Source: an uncultured Thermosynechococcus sp. (GTDB lineage: Bacteria; Cyanobacteriota; Cyanobacteriia; Thermosynechococcales; Thermosynechococcaceae). From it: a stretch of 42,080 bases of DNA. The stretch's first letter is position 1; every line of letters starts with the position of its first letter. Under the pieces are notes generated by a model. It was not told the DNA's origin. It worked only from the letters and a program-made list of their open reading frames with translations, and did not search any database. The stretch is from positions 1 through 42,080 of the forward strand of contig NZ_CALJEM010000041.1 in assembly GCF_938074695.1 (NCBI RefSeq), given 5' to 3'. Shown here piece after piece: positions 1 through 8,116 of this stretch. The translations under genes were made by a program, and so were the position numbers.

Positions 1-426
1 GACGACCTGAAGAAAAAGCGCGCCAGTAATGAATTGTTCTGGCTGATTGGTGAGCCCGACGTGCAAGTGCGCAAAGAGAAAGACGGCAAATACAGGGTCG
101 CCGTCGGTGGTTTCGACTACTACAACACCAAGACCGGGCAAATCGAATCGGGAGGCAGCGACAAAATCGCGCTGTGGATGCTCGATACCGACTACGACGG
201 GCGCAGTCTCTACCCGCGCCAGGTGTTCTTCCCGATGGCCGGCGACAACGAAGCGTGGGCTAACTTGGCGCGCAACCTGAAAGCCGAAATCGACCTCGAA
301 CGCATTCGCGCCTACTGGGGCACCGAGTCGCTGCCCTTCGAGTTGGGCGAATACCGGCGCATCGCAGTCAAGATCGTGGACGACCGGGGCGTCGAGAGCC
401 TTAAGGTGATGGCCCTTTGCGAGTGA
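1..426 (+). CDS. C-terminal part of a DNA methyltransferase, probably type III Mod (partial)
   Basis: The frame is open from the window edge to TGA at 424-426, so only the last 141 codons are visible. The text (ELFWLIGEPDV, ALWMLDTDYDGRSLYPRQVF, AVKIVDDRGVESLKV) resembles the C-terminal domain of type III restriction-modification Mod subunits and related site-specific adenine methyltransferases. That match is from memory. The catalytic motifs would lie upstream of the window, so activity cannot be judged. The stretch is GC-rich and has no GCGATCGC site, unlike the rest of the window, and is followed by broken toxin/antitoxin-like fragments. I infer a horizontally acquired defence locus. It could instead be a solitary methylase. 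Confidence 0.6.
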   Translation, partial: DDLKKKRASNELFWLIGEPDVQVRKEKDGKYRVAVGGFDYYNTKTGQIESGGSDKIALWMLDTDYDGRSLYPRQVFFPMAGDNEAWANLARNLKAEIDLERIRAYWGTESLPFELGEYRRIAVKIVDDRGVESLKVMALCE

Positions 427-432
427 GGCGGC

Positions 433-495
433 ATGGATTAAGTTCTGACCGAACACGCACGCGATGCAATTGAGAAGCGACGAATAAAACCTTAG
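433..495 (+). pseudogene. DUF4258-like fragment with an in-frame stop
   Basis: Six bases after the methyltransferase stop, ATG GAT is followed at once by TAA. The frame then reads VLTEHARDAIEKRRI before a second stop at 493-495. The motif resembles the N-terminus of DUF4258 proteins, small toxin-like proteins often found in toxin-antitoxin or defence loci. Only about 20 codons remain, so this is a remnant or a badly decayed copy. It is very short, and the family assignment is tentative. Confidence 0.35.
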
Positions 496-644
496 CGGTC
501 AGCCCTGAGGATATTACTCTGGCAAAACTCGAATGGTATCGCCCGGACGGCGAAATCTCCGATCGTCAGTGGCAAGACATCCTGGGTGTGTTGAAAACCC
601 GCGCAGGCGAACTCGACCTTGACTATCTGTGGGTGCCGCAATAG
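495..644 (+). pseudogene. C-terminal remnant of a nucleotidyltransferase-like (DUF6036-type) protein
   Basis: The frame gives SPEDITLAKLEWYR, then GEISDRQWQDILGVLK and LDLDYL, and ends abruptly at TAG 642-644. This matches the C-terminal helical part of small nucleotidyltransferase-superfamily proteins, which usually continue with a further helix after 'LDLDYL'. The N-terminal catalytic half is missing and the C-terminus is cut, so it is a fragment. It sits in another frame immediately after the DUF4258-like piece, as if an intervening segment had been deleted. The family is recalled, not searched. Confidence 0.5.
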
Positions 645-750
645 AGCCGACTCCTCAAATCGTTTCTCAGAAAGAGTTTTAGCCGCCCCAGTTTGGACAA
701 TGGACTAAATTTGGCCTAAATTTCTTTACTGCTTAATCCCCACAGGCCAA

Positions 751-779
751 TTGAGGAAAAAGCCAGCAAATGCTATCCT
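751..779 (+). promoter_or_regulatory. Promoter of tRNA-Pro
   Basis: TTGAGG at 751-756 and TATCCT at 774-779 are separated by exactly 17 bases, a good sigma70-type arrangement. The predicted start of transcription falls a few bases before the tRNA at 791. Confidence 0.6.
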
Positions 780-790
780 AAATGAGTTAT

Positions 791-864
<74 letters not shown>

Positions 865-921
865 TTAGTCGGCTTTGAACTGTTAAGATAGGTAAGAAAT
901 ACCCTAGGATTGTGTTGTGCT

Positions 922-1575
922 ATGACCTCGGCTGCATCCTCAGTTGCCCGTTCCGACTTAGCGGAATTGCGCCGTCTTAAGTCTCTCTTGCCACCAGAGC
1001 TGCAAAGCTGGGTGATGATTGAACCAGCCAGTGGGGTAAATCCTCCCCTGATCACCTGCGAAGAAATTGGCAAGGATGAGGTGGAAATTCAAATTGATTT
1101 AGCACGCTGGGATCAGTTGGCCAAGGATCAACGCAACCTCCTCTTTTGGCATGAAGTGGCTCGCATCCAAAATGACACGATTCCTCGTGATGGCTGGGAG
1201 ATGGCTGCACTGGCCATTGGTTTGGGGGGTGCTGTGGGCGAACTCTGGGTACGGGACGGCCTGTTGCTCACACTTGCCCTTGGCCTGTGTGCTTTCTCGG
1301 GTTGGCGACTCTACCGGCGCAACAATAGTGAAAAGGTTCTCAAGGAAGCTATTGCTGCTGATGAACGGGCGATCGCCCTGGCGACCCGCTTTGGCTATGA
1401 ACTTCCCAACGCCTACAAAAGTCTTGGCAGCGCCCTCAAATTCCTCATTGAGCAAGCGCCCAACCGCCGCCAACGCAAACACTATGAACTGCGTCTGCAA
1501 GCGCTGAAAAAGAGTGCCGCCAAAGCCAAAGCCCGCATGCAGGCCATGCAAAACGAAACCCAAGCGGAATCTTAA
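922..1575 (+). CDS. Conserved cyanobacterial protein, DUF3318 type
   Basis: A 217-residue protein. The ATG at 922 is preferred to the TTG at 910. The first ~90 residues are soluble and include a metalloprotease-like HEVARIQ stretch (LLFWHEVARIQND). One or two hydrophobic segments follow (AALAIGLGGAVGELW, then LLLTLALGLCAFSGW), and the basic, helical C-terminus has many Lys and Ala. This architecture matches the DUF3318 family, which is widespread in cyanobacteria and has no established function. The next gene begins 2 bases after the stop, so the two are probably co-transcribed. The HE-x-x pair is suggestive but not a complete HExxH zinc site. Confidence 0.75.
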   Translation: MTSAASSVARSDLAELRRLKSLLPPELQSWVMIEPASGVNPPLITCEEIGKDEVEIQIDLARWDQLAKDQRNLLFWHEVARIQNDTIPRDGWEMAALAIGLGGAVGELWVRDGLLLTLALGLCAFSGWRLYRRNNSEKVLKEAIAADERAIALATRFGYELPNAYKSLGSALKFLIEQAPNRRQRKHYELRLQALKKSAAKAKARMQAMQNETQAES

Positions 1576-1577
1576 TC

Positions 1578-1781
1578 ATGGCATACCCAAAGCAGAAGCT
1601 GCTGTTGCCAGCAGTCATCCTCCTGTGGACAGTGGTCAGTCTAGGGGTCATGGCACAGTGGGATTTGCACCCTGTCCTGCGGTACTATGGCTGGGTCTTT
1701 ACAGCTCAAATTGCTTTTTTGATTTTCTTTGCGCCAGCGATCGCGCGACAGCTTAGGGGCGCCAAATATTCTCAAAAGTAA
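1578..1781 (+). CDS. Small two-helix membrane protein
   Basis: A 67-residue protein starting two bases after the preceding stop and probably translated from the same message. There are two hydrophobic helices, about residues 8-26 (LLLPAVILLWTVVSLGVMA) and 36-54 (YYGWVFTAQIAFLIFFAPA), with a short basic tail. I do not recognise a family. The tight coupling to the DUF3318 gene suggests a shared membrane role, which is inference only. Confidence 0.65.
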   Translation: MAYPKQKLLLPAVILLWTVVSLGVMAQWDLHPVLRYYGWVFTAQIAFLIFFAPAIARQLRGAKYSQK

Positions 1782-1803
1782 TGAAAGCCTTCCCTGAATT
1801 CAT

Positions 1804-1832
1804 AAAAAACCCTCGATCGCTGAGATCGAGGG
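1804..1832 (-). terminator. Intrinsic terminator of isiA
   Basis: CCCTCGATC (1810-1818) and GATCGAGGG (1824-1832) form a perfect 9-bp stem with a 5-base loop. On the minus strand the stem is followed by six T (A-run at 1804-1809). It lies between convergent genes and fits termination of isiA; on the plus strand it has no T tract. Confidence 0.85.
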
Positions 1833-1866
1833 CAGTAGCTAACACTCAAGAGCAGAACTGCTGCAA

Positions 1867-2958
1867 TTAATTTTCAATAACTGGATTGAGAAAGGCTTCC
1901 AGTTGCTTGAAATTAAATCCCATGGCTCGGAGCGCGTGCCAAAGATGCCCCTGGAGGAAGAAAAAGGCAAGGAAAAAGTGGGCATTGGCTAACCAAGCAC
2001 GGGGAGTATGCTGCCCCAGAGGCAAGTCGATTGTCTCTGCAAAGTAGGGAGCAATTCCCAACTTGACTTCTAAAGGTGGACCGTAAAACTCTACGGGATA
2101 GGCGAGCGTATTCACTGCACAGAAGTAGGCCGCCACAAACCCCGCTAGGGCAATGCCGCCTAGGGAGTAGGAGAGAATGGCTTCCGCATTAAACATCAGC
2201 ACTTGCCGTGCCCAATTCAGGGGCGGCACAAGAATATGCCAAATCCCACCTGTAATGAGCAAAATGGCAACATAGATATGCCCACCCACTAAGTCTTCCA
2301 GATTATCAATGCTGGCAAAGTGGGTTTGGTAGCCGTAGATAACAAAGGGATCCAGTGTGGGTTCAGTAACAAGGCGTACTGTTTGCAAATTTGCGTCATA
2401 CAGCCCCCCCCAAATTGTTGCCTTCAACACGAACAGCAGGGCACCCAATCCCAAAAAGAGCAAATGGTGCCCCAGAATGATTCCCAGTTGTTTCGGATCG
2501 TCCCAGCGGAAATGGAAGCGCCGCGCCCACCCTGAGGCGGTACTGAGATCGTGGGGGGCACGGAACGTATGGAAGAGAGCACCGGCACCGAGCACTGCCG
2601 AGGAAATGAGATGTACAGCGCCAATCACAAAGTAGGGGTATAAATCAACAACTTTACCCCCCTCGCCGATGCCAAATCCTAGTGTCGCTAAATGGGGCAA
2701 TAAAATCAAACCCTGTTCCCCCATGGGCAGATCGGGTTTGTACTGGGAAATTTCGTACAGCGTAAAAGCGCCAGCCCAAAATACAGTCAGGGCTGCTTGT
2801 GCCACATGGGCAGCGATAAATAACCCTGAAAGGCTGACAAAGCGGGCATTGCCTGCCCACCAGTCGTACTTGACGTTGGCTTGGCCGTAGGTTTGCAGGC
2901 CTGCACCTGTGGGGGATGGGGTAGTCGCAGAGGTTGGCGGTTCACTGGCGATCGCCAT
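1867..2958 (-). CDS. isiA: Iron-stress chlorophyll a-binding antenna protein IsiA (CP43')
   Basis: A 363-residue, six-helix chlorophyll protein of the CP43/IsiA/Pcb family. Typical motifs are [66 protein letters not shown] and [20 protein letters not shown]; the His residues are likely chlorophyll ligands. The long lumenal loop of true CP43 (psbC) is absent, which points to IsiA. IsiA forms rings around photosystem I and dissipates energy under iron limitation or other stress. The start is ATG 2958, behind AGGAGG; an upstream in-frame ATG at 3021 has no such site. Two things are odd. The protein carries about 20 extra Ser/Thr/Pro-rich residues before LQTYG, where IsiA usually begins MQTYG, and no flavodoxin gene (isiB) follows. 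Confidence 0.88.
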   Translation of the reverse strand: MAIASEPPTSATTPSPTGAGLQTYGQANVKYDWWAGNARFVSLSGLFIAAHVAQAALTVFWAGAFTLYEISQYKPDLPMGEQGLILLPHLATLGFGIGEGGKVVDLYPYFVIGAVHLISSAVLGAGALFHTFRAPHDLSTASGWARRFHFRWDDPKQLGIILGHHLLFLGLGALLFVLKATIWGGLYDANLQTVRLVTEPTLDPFVIYGYQTHFASIDNLEDLVGGHIYVAILLITGGIWHILVPPLNWARQVLMFNAEAILSYSLGGIALAGFVAAYFCAVNTLAYPVEFYGPPLEVKLGIAPYFAETIDLPLGQHTPRAWLANAHFFLAFFFLQGHLWHALRAMGFNFKQLEAFLNPVIEN

Positions 2959-3001
2959 AACTCTTCCTCCTTGGATAAACGTATGGTATGAACAGGGAAG
3001 C

Positions 3002-3064
3002 TTATTGAGACTAAGACTCAATAATGCCTAGGCCTACTATAGCATTGCTGTTGAGAATTAATGG
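3002..3064 (-). promoter_or_regulatory. isiA promoter with Fur-like operator repeats
   Basis: An inverted repeat TTATTGAG-7-CTCAATAA lies at 3002-3024, downstream of a minus-strand -10 TATAGT (3036-3041). A further TTGAGAATTA (3051-3060) lies in the -10/-35 interval. TTGAGAAT half-sites resemble cyanobacterial Fur boxes, so iron repression through Fur is likely but inferred. The -35 (CCATTA) is weak. Confidence 0.5.
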
Positions 3065-3191
3065 CATTTAGTACCAGTGAAAACCTAAAGATATGTAACT
3101 CATCTGGGGGCAATCTGTATCCTCAAGAACTTGAGGAAGATTGAGAAAAAGCAGTAGGGTAGTGGATAGTCACAGGGGCTTGCACCTACAT

Positions 3192-4868
3192 ATGGCCATT
3201 TTGCTCTATCACGAGGATGTAGCAGCAGCGGCAACACTGGTCTCTATCCTCACGACTGTTGATCATCGAGTGGATGTAGTGGCACGCCCTGAAGATCTCT
3301 GGGAACTATTGGCCAGTTGTCGCTATCACCTGTTGATTGTGGATGAATCGCATTTGGGCACCGCAGTGGAGGTCTTTTGCCAGCAGGTGCGCGATCGCGG
3401 GTTTCAGGAGCCAATCTTGGTTCTCACCGCTATTGATTTAGCTACCCAGCCGGAAGCCCAAGTCATTTACTGCCACTACCCCTGTGCCCCAGAAGCCCTG
3501 CTGGGGATTGTGCAGCAACTTCTAAGCGCGATCGCCCCCGCCAAGCCAAAAAAGAACAATGATTCAGGATTGCCCTTGGTTCTCCACCTTGACCACGATC
3601 CTGAATTAGTTCACTCCCTTGAGGAGTGTTCTGCTGATCGGGGATTTCGCTACATTGCGATGGATAGCTGGCCGCTGGTCTGTGCCTTTCTGGAGGAGAG
3701 TCGGCCCAATGCCGTCATTCTCAATCCTGAAGTGATGCCCGATGAGGTGACCACCCGCGAGTTTTTGCAGCAATTACGGCAGCAGCGTCCGCCCATCCCC
3801 GCCCTCGTGTTTACCGCCCAGGACACGTGGCGCGATCGCCTCGCCGCCATTCGTCTTGGCTCACGGATGACCCTCAGTAAGCCTGTGGATGTCGAGCGGC
3901 TGTTGCAGGCTCTCGATCAGTTATTGCAACCCCAAGAAATCAACTCTGCCAGTATTTTGGCGGTTGACGATGATGCTATCACCCTGGCCATTTTGAAACG
4001 GCTCCTGGAACCTTGGGGCATGAGTGTTACCTCCCTGCAAAATCCCGATCAATTTTGGGATGTCCTAGAGGCCACCCATCCTGAACTGGTGATTCTCGAT
4101 GTGCAAATGCCCGGCATCAATGGCATAGAACTCTGCCAAGTTGTCCGCAATGATCCTCGCTGGAGCCAGCTCCCCATCCTCTTTCTGACTGCCACCACCG
4201 ATCCAGCCCTTGTCACACAACTCTTTGCCGCCGGTGCCGATGATTTTGTCAATAAGCCAATTGTGGGACCTGAGTTAGTGACTCGCATTATCAATCGCCT
4301 AGAGCGTACCCGCCTCCTAAAACGCTTGGCGGAGGTAGATCCCCTCACAGGACTGAGCAATCGCCGCAAAGCCACAGAGGATATTGAACGCTTTTTGACC
4401 CTTGCCAGCCGCCAACAGCGAAGTCTCTGTATCGTTGTTTTAGATTTAGACCACTTCAAACGCATCAATGATACCTACGGTCACGATGTTGGTGATCAGG
4501 TGTTGGTGACCACAGCCCGCATGCTGAAGCAGTCCCTACGGATGGAGGATATTGTAGCTCGCTGGGGAGGAGAAGAATTTTTAATTGCCCTCTACGATAT
4601 TTCCCTTGAGGTGGCCAAACATCGTCTTGCCATCTGTTTACACCGCCTGCGGAATCACACATTCCACGCCCCCAACCATGACAGCTTTAAGGTGAGTTTT
4701 AGCGCCGGTATCAGTCAATTTCCCACCCATGGGCAGACCCTACTCCAACTGGTGAAAAGCGCAGACGACGCCCTCTACGCCGCTAAGGCCGCAGGGCGCT
4801 CCCAAATTGTGATAGCCCCCAAGGAGACTGCCTCAGAGTTTGCTCATGCTTTCTCGCCGGAGGAATAG
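3192..4868 (+). CDS. Diguanylate cyclase with three receiver domains (REC-REC-REC-GGDEF)
   Basis: A 558-residue protein from ATG 3192; a TTG at 3141 would add 17 residues, but the first receiver fold begins at MAILLYHED. REC1 spans ~1-115, with a possible acceptor D51 in LLIVDES. REC2 spans ~127-247, with Asn178 where Asp is expected (VILNPEVMP), so it cannot be phosphorylated in the usual way. REC3 spans ~253-372 and is canonical: DDD at 259-261, D303 in LVILDVQMPG, K355. A GGDEF domain follows, with DPLTGLSNRR, the active-site GGEEF at 459-463 and an inhibitory-site RxxD at 450-453. It should make cyclic di-GMP under phosphorelay control. No histidine kinase is nearby. It is divergent from isiA and 87 bases upstream of another regulator. 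Confidence 0.85.
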   Translation: MAILLYHEDVAAAATLVSILTTVDHRVDVVARPEDLWELLASCRYHLLIVDESHLGTAVEVFCQQVRDRGFQEPILVLTAIDLATQPEAQVIYCHYPCAPEALLGIVQQLLSAIAPAKPKKNNDSGLPLVLHLDHDPELVHSLEECSADRGFRYIAMDSWPLVCAFLEESRPNAVILNPEVMPDEVTTREFLQQLRQQRPPIPALVFTAQDTWRDRLAAIRLGSRMTLSKPVDVERLLQALDQLLQPQEINSASILAVDDDAITLAILKRLLEPWGMSVTSLQNPDQFWDVLEATHPELVILDVQMPGINGIELCQVVRNDPRWSQLPILFLTATTDPALVTQLFAAGADDFVNKPIVGPELVTRIINRLERTRLLKRLAEVDPLTGLSNRRKATEDIERFLTLASRQQRSLCIVVLDLDHFKRINDTYGHDVGDQVLVTTARMLKQSLRMEDIVARWGGEEFLIALYDISLEVAKHRLAICLHRLRNHTFHAPNHDSFKVSFSAGISQFPTHGQTLLQLVKSADDALYAAKAAGRSQIVIAPKETASEFAHAFSPEE

Positions 4869-4955
4869 GCTATCCTAAAAAAGCAGCAAACGCCACCTCA
4901 AACTTGGTACCAGCAGTGTCAATGCTATAGGTAGTCCTAAAAATCCTCCCAATAT

Positions 4956-5600
4956 ATGCACCTTGAGGCATCCTCTGCGCAAAATGCCACCATTCTCTTG
5001 GTTGATGATGACCCCACCCTAGTTCTTTTGGTGAAAGATTACCTTGAGATGCAGGGGTATCGAGTGCTGACGGCAGGCCATGGCCAAGAAGGTCTGGCAA
5101 TTCTTCAGCAGCAAACCCCCGACTTAATTATTTGCGATGTGATGATGCCGCAGATGGATGGCTATAGCTTTGTCAGGGCAGTGCGACAACAAACCCACCT
5201 CAGTTGGCTGCCGGTGCTCTTTCTTTCGGCCAAAGGGCAAACCCACGATCGCATTAGGGGCTTGCAAACTGGTGGTGATGTTTACTTGGTCAAGCCCTTT
5301 GAACCGGAGGAACTCCTAGCCCAGATCCAAGCCCTCCTCAACCAGACGGCTCGCCTGCGGGAAGCCCAAGGACGGCAACCTCCTCCTGTGCCCAGCCCGC
5401 CCCGCGGTGTTGAACTCACCCCTACGGAAACGCGGATTCTTCAATACGTGGCCAGAGGCCTCTCCAACCGCGAAATTGCCGCAGAGTTGCACGTCAGTCA
5501 GCGCACTGTGGAAAGCCATGTCAGCAATATGCTGGGCAAAACAGGTTGCCATAATCGCACCGAACTCGCTCGCTGGGCAATTGATTACCACTACGTCTAG
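4956..5600 (+). CDS. rre1: NarL/LuxR-type response regulator, Rre1 (Ycf29) family
   Basis: A 214-residue protein with an N-terminal receiver (~11-128: DDD at 17-19, acceptor D61 in LIICDVMMPQMDGY, K113 in YLVKPFEPEEL) and a C-terminal LuxR-type helix-turn-helix (~152-205: LSNREIAAELHVSQRTVESH, then TELARWAID). A Pro-rich linker joins them. The length and both signature stretches match the Rre1/Ycf29 regulator of cyanobacteria and red-algal plastids, which acts with Hik2 or Hik34 on stress genes. The symbol is inferred from that likeness. No kinase gene is adjacent. The stop lies 7 bases from the convergent stop of sucrose synthase. Confidence 0.75.
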   Translation: MHLEASSAQNATILLVDDDPTLVLLVKDYLEMQGYRVLTAGHGQEGLAILQQQTPDLIICDVMMPQMDGYSFVRAVRQQTHLSWLPVLFLSAKGQTHDRIRGLQTGGDVYLVKPFEPEELLAQIQALLNQTARLREAQGRQPPPVPSPPRGVELTPTETRILQYVARGLSNREIAAELHVSQRTVESHVSNMLGKTGCHNRTELARWAIDYHYV

Positions 5601-5607
5601 ATGCCTC

Positions 5608-8034
5608 TTACCGCCGCATGTGTTCTGCCAACAGGGCTTGGGCGCGGGGTTTATAGAGGAGGTAGAAGAGTGCCTCCATGTAGCGCATCATGTCTTCGCG
5701 GTTTTCTTGGGAAGAGAAGTTCCAAAAGCCATAGATCTTGGCGAGGGAGAGCAGGCGGGTACAGTGAATTTTCCAAGTGTAGGTGCTATAGACCCGCTCG
5801 ATGCCCGCTTTGGAAATCCGTTGCCACTGGCTAGGATCGCGATCGCAAGCCTCCAGAAAGCGGACAATGGTTTCAGCCATTTCTTCTAAGTGGGTCGGGT
5901 TAATATGAAAACCATTCACCCCATCTTGGATAATTTCTAAAGGACCGCCAAAGCGAGTGCCAAAGGTGGGCAGACCACTGACCATTGCCTCCAAAATTGT
6001 CAAGCCAAAGGCTTCAAACAAAGCAGGCTGAACAAAAATCCCTTGGCGATCGGCAATGATGCGATAAATTTCTCCAGAGTCTGCCTTCGGCAAACGAATC
6101 CCCAGCCAGCGAATCTTACCGTGGAGGTTGTACTCGTGGATGATTTGGTAAAGCTTCTCAATTTCGGCAATTTCCTCGCGATCGCTAGACTCTTCGGTGC
6201 GCAGCTTGCCTGCCACCAAAATTAAATTACAGCGCTCTTGCAGTTCTTTACTACGACCAAAAGCTTCTGCCAGCCCCGTGAGGTTTTTGATCCGATCCAA
6301 GCGCGCCATTGAAAAGATTGGGCGTTTGTTTGGGTCTTCGAGGTAGCCGTAAATGTGCTGCGCATCTTCAAGGGTAAAGAGCAGTTCCTCTAACCGCTGG
6401 CGATCGTCCTCCAGTCGCTCTGTATGGCGGTAATAGGGAAAGTACACCTGCTCATTGACCCCCGGTGGCACCACATTAAATTTCGGACTAAACAGTTCAA
6501 TGCCATTAACCACATGGTAGAGGTCAGGCATAGTAAAGGATTGGTATGATTCGTATTGGCCGATACTATCAGGTGTTCCCACAATCTCTTGATAGGTACT
6601 GCTAATGATAAAGTTGGCGGCATTCATGGCAATTAAATCTGCCGTAAATTGCATTGAGAAGTGATACTTATCCTCTAAGTCCTGCCAGTAGAGGTTACTA
6701 AAGAGGTATTTAGACTTCTCCAAAGCGTGGGCAATGTTGCACTGGGTTACCTTGAGTCGCCGCGCCAGCAAGAAGGCCACCAAATTGCCATCGGAATAGT
6801 TGCCAATGATCAGGTCGGGGACATGACCAAATTCTGCCCGCAACTCTCGCTCCGCATCAATGGCAAAGGTTTCTAAATAGGGCCAGATTTCAAACCGTGA
6901 AATCCAGTTTTGCGTCACCTTGGGATTAAACTCCCGAAAGGGTACCCGCAAAATCCATGCATCATCGGTGCCATAAATTTTTTCAAGGCGTTGGTTGCAC
7001 AGCGTCCCTTCCGCATTGGGAATTAGGCGAGTCAGGACAATAATTTTAGGCCGTGCCTCCAGTACTCCCAGCCCTGCCAGTTGCAAATCCTCGCGCATTT
7101 GTTTTTCCAAGCTTTTCACTTGGTCGAGGATATAGACCACCTGCCCACCGGTGTCGGGACGCCCCAGCACCCCCTCTTGACCAAACCAGCCGTGGGGAGA
7201 AATCAGGGCAATGCGAAAGATCATCGGGATCCGCGAGACAAAGGCCTCCAGTACTTGGTGATCCGGAGAATCCAAGAGTTGATCGAGAATTTCTAGGGTG
7301 TCCCGCACTCGCGCAGCAGTATTGCCCCAACCCGGTTCAAAGCCGAGATTTTGCAGTTCAAAGCGAAAGTCACTATAGGCCTCCTCGGCGGCGCGATCGC
7401 TAAGAGCCACTAAGGCCTGTTTCACCTGCTCCGAGAGCTGCTGCGGAGAGCGAATACGCTCATTGATCAAGAGTTGATAGCCGTTGTAGCGATGAATTCG
7501 CAGAAAGTTAAAGAGGTTTTGCTGCCACTGCCGTGGATCTTGGAAGAGCTTACTGGATAAATAGCGGTTAAGAAACTCCACCCCCTTACCAATGTTTTTG
7601 GCATCGCGGATGATGGGCGAGTAATCGTAGAAGGGTTGAACGTCAATCTCAAAAATATCCCCTTCGTTGGGGTGATAGCGATTCACCAGGCGATCGCGCA
7701 GATCCAGTAGTTCTGGAATCGTCATTGGCACGATCGTCAAATCCTCCACCAACAGCCGACACACCTCCTGCTGGGCAATCCGTGGCCGAATAATCCAACA
7801 CAGACTTTCGTTGTCAACAATGATCTCTTGGGTATAGAACACCAGCTTGCTGAGGCGCGATTCTGAGGGGGGAGGCACAGGGCGATCGTGTTCCCGACAG
7901 TACTCCGCAAAGGCCGTCAAAATTTCATTGCGCAGAAGATAGCGTTTTTCCCCCAGTTGTAGGATGCGTGAAAACTGACGCAGATCGGTGCGTTCATCAC
8001 TCTCAACAACGGATTGCAGGAGTACAGAGGTCAT
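5608..8034 (-). CDS. susA: Sucrose synthase
   Basis: An 808-residue GT-B glycosyltransferase catalysing the reversible reaction sucrose + NDP = NDP-glucose + fructose. The N-terminal part (ESDERTDLRQF to ~260) is the sucrose-synthase regulatory region. The GT-B core begins near LISPHGWFGQE with DTGGQVVYILDQ, then DLIIGNYSDGNLVAFLLA and the nucleotide-sugar motif FEAFGLTILEAMVSGLPTFG (E-x7-E). Sucrose-phosphate synthases have a different N-terminus. The start is taken as the Met of MTSVLLQ (8034), where homologues begin; an in-frame Met at 8082 would add 16 residues. No clear Shine-Dalgarno precedes either. No sucrose-phosphate synthase or phosphatase gene is nearby. Confidence 0.93.
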   Translation of the reverse strand: MTSVLLQSVVESDERTDLRQFSRILQLGEKRYLLRNEILTAFAEYCREHDRPVPPPSESRLSKLVFYTQEIIVDNESLCWIIRPRIAQQEVCRLLVEDLTIVPMTIPELLDLRDRLVNRYHPNEGDIFEIDVQPFYDYSPIIRDAKNIGKGVEFLNRYLSSKLFQDPRQWQQNLFNFLRIHRYNGYQLLINERIRSPQQLSEQVKQALVALSDRAAEEAYSDFRFELQNLGFEPGWGNTAARVRDTLEILDQLLDSPDHQVLEAFVSRIPMIFRIALISPHGWFGQEGVLGRPDTGGQVVYILDQVKSLEKQMREDLQLAGLGVLEARPKIIVLTRLIPNAEGTLCNQRLEKIYGTDDAWILRVPFREFNPKVTQNWISRFEIWPYLETFAIDAERELRAEFGHVPDLIIGNYSDGNLVAFLLARRLKVTQCNIAHALEKSKYLFSNLYWQDLEDKYHFSMQFTADLIAMNAANFIISSTYQEIVGTPDSIGQYESYQSFTMPDLYHVVNGIELFSPKFNVVPPGVNEQVYFPYYRHTERLEDDRQRLEELLFTLEDAQHIYGYLEDPNKRPIFSMARLDRIKNLTGLAEAFGRSKELQERCNLILVAGKLRTEESSDREEIAEIEKLYQIIHEYNLHGKIRWLGIRLPKADSGEIYRIIADRQGIFVQPALFEAFGLTILEAMVSGLPTFGTRFGGPLEIIQDGVNGFHINPTHLEEMAETIVRFLEACDRDPSQWQRISKAGIERVYSTYTWKIHCTRLLSLAKIYGFWNFSSQENREDMMRYMEALFYLLYKPRAQALLAEHMRR

Positions 8035-8116
8035 CGGCAAACTCACAACACGGCCTTTACTTGAGACGGCACAGCAGCTCAAGTCGTTTCCATTCTAGGT
8101 TTCCCCTTGGATAGGG

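Noticed and set aside
1867-2958. psbC (CP43) or a prochlorophyte Pcb protein
   Set aside because: The long lumenal loop of CP43 is missing, and the C-terminal [17 protein letters not shown] end and the length match IsiA.
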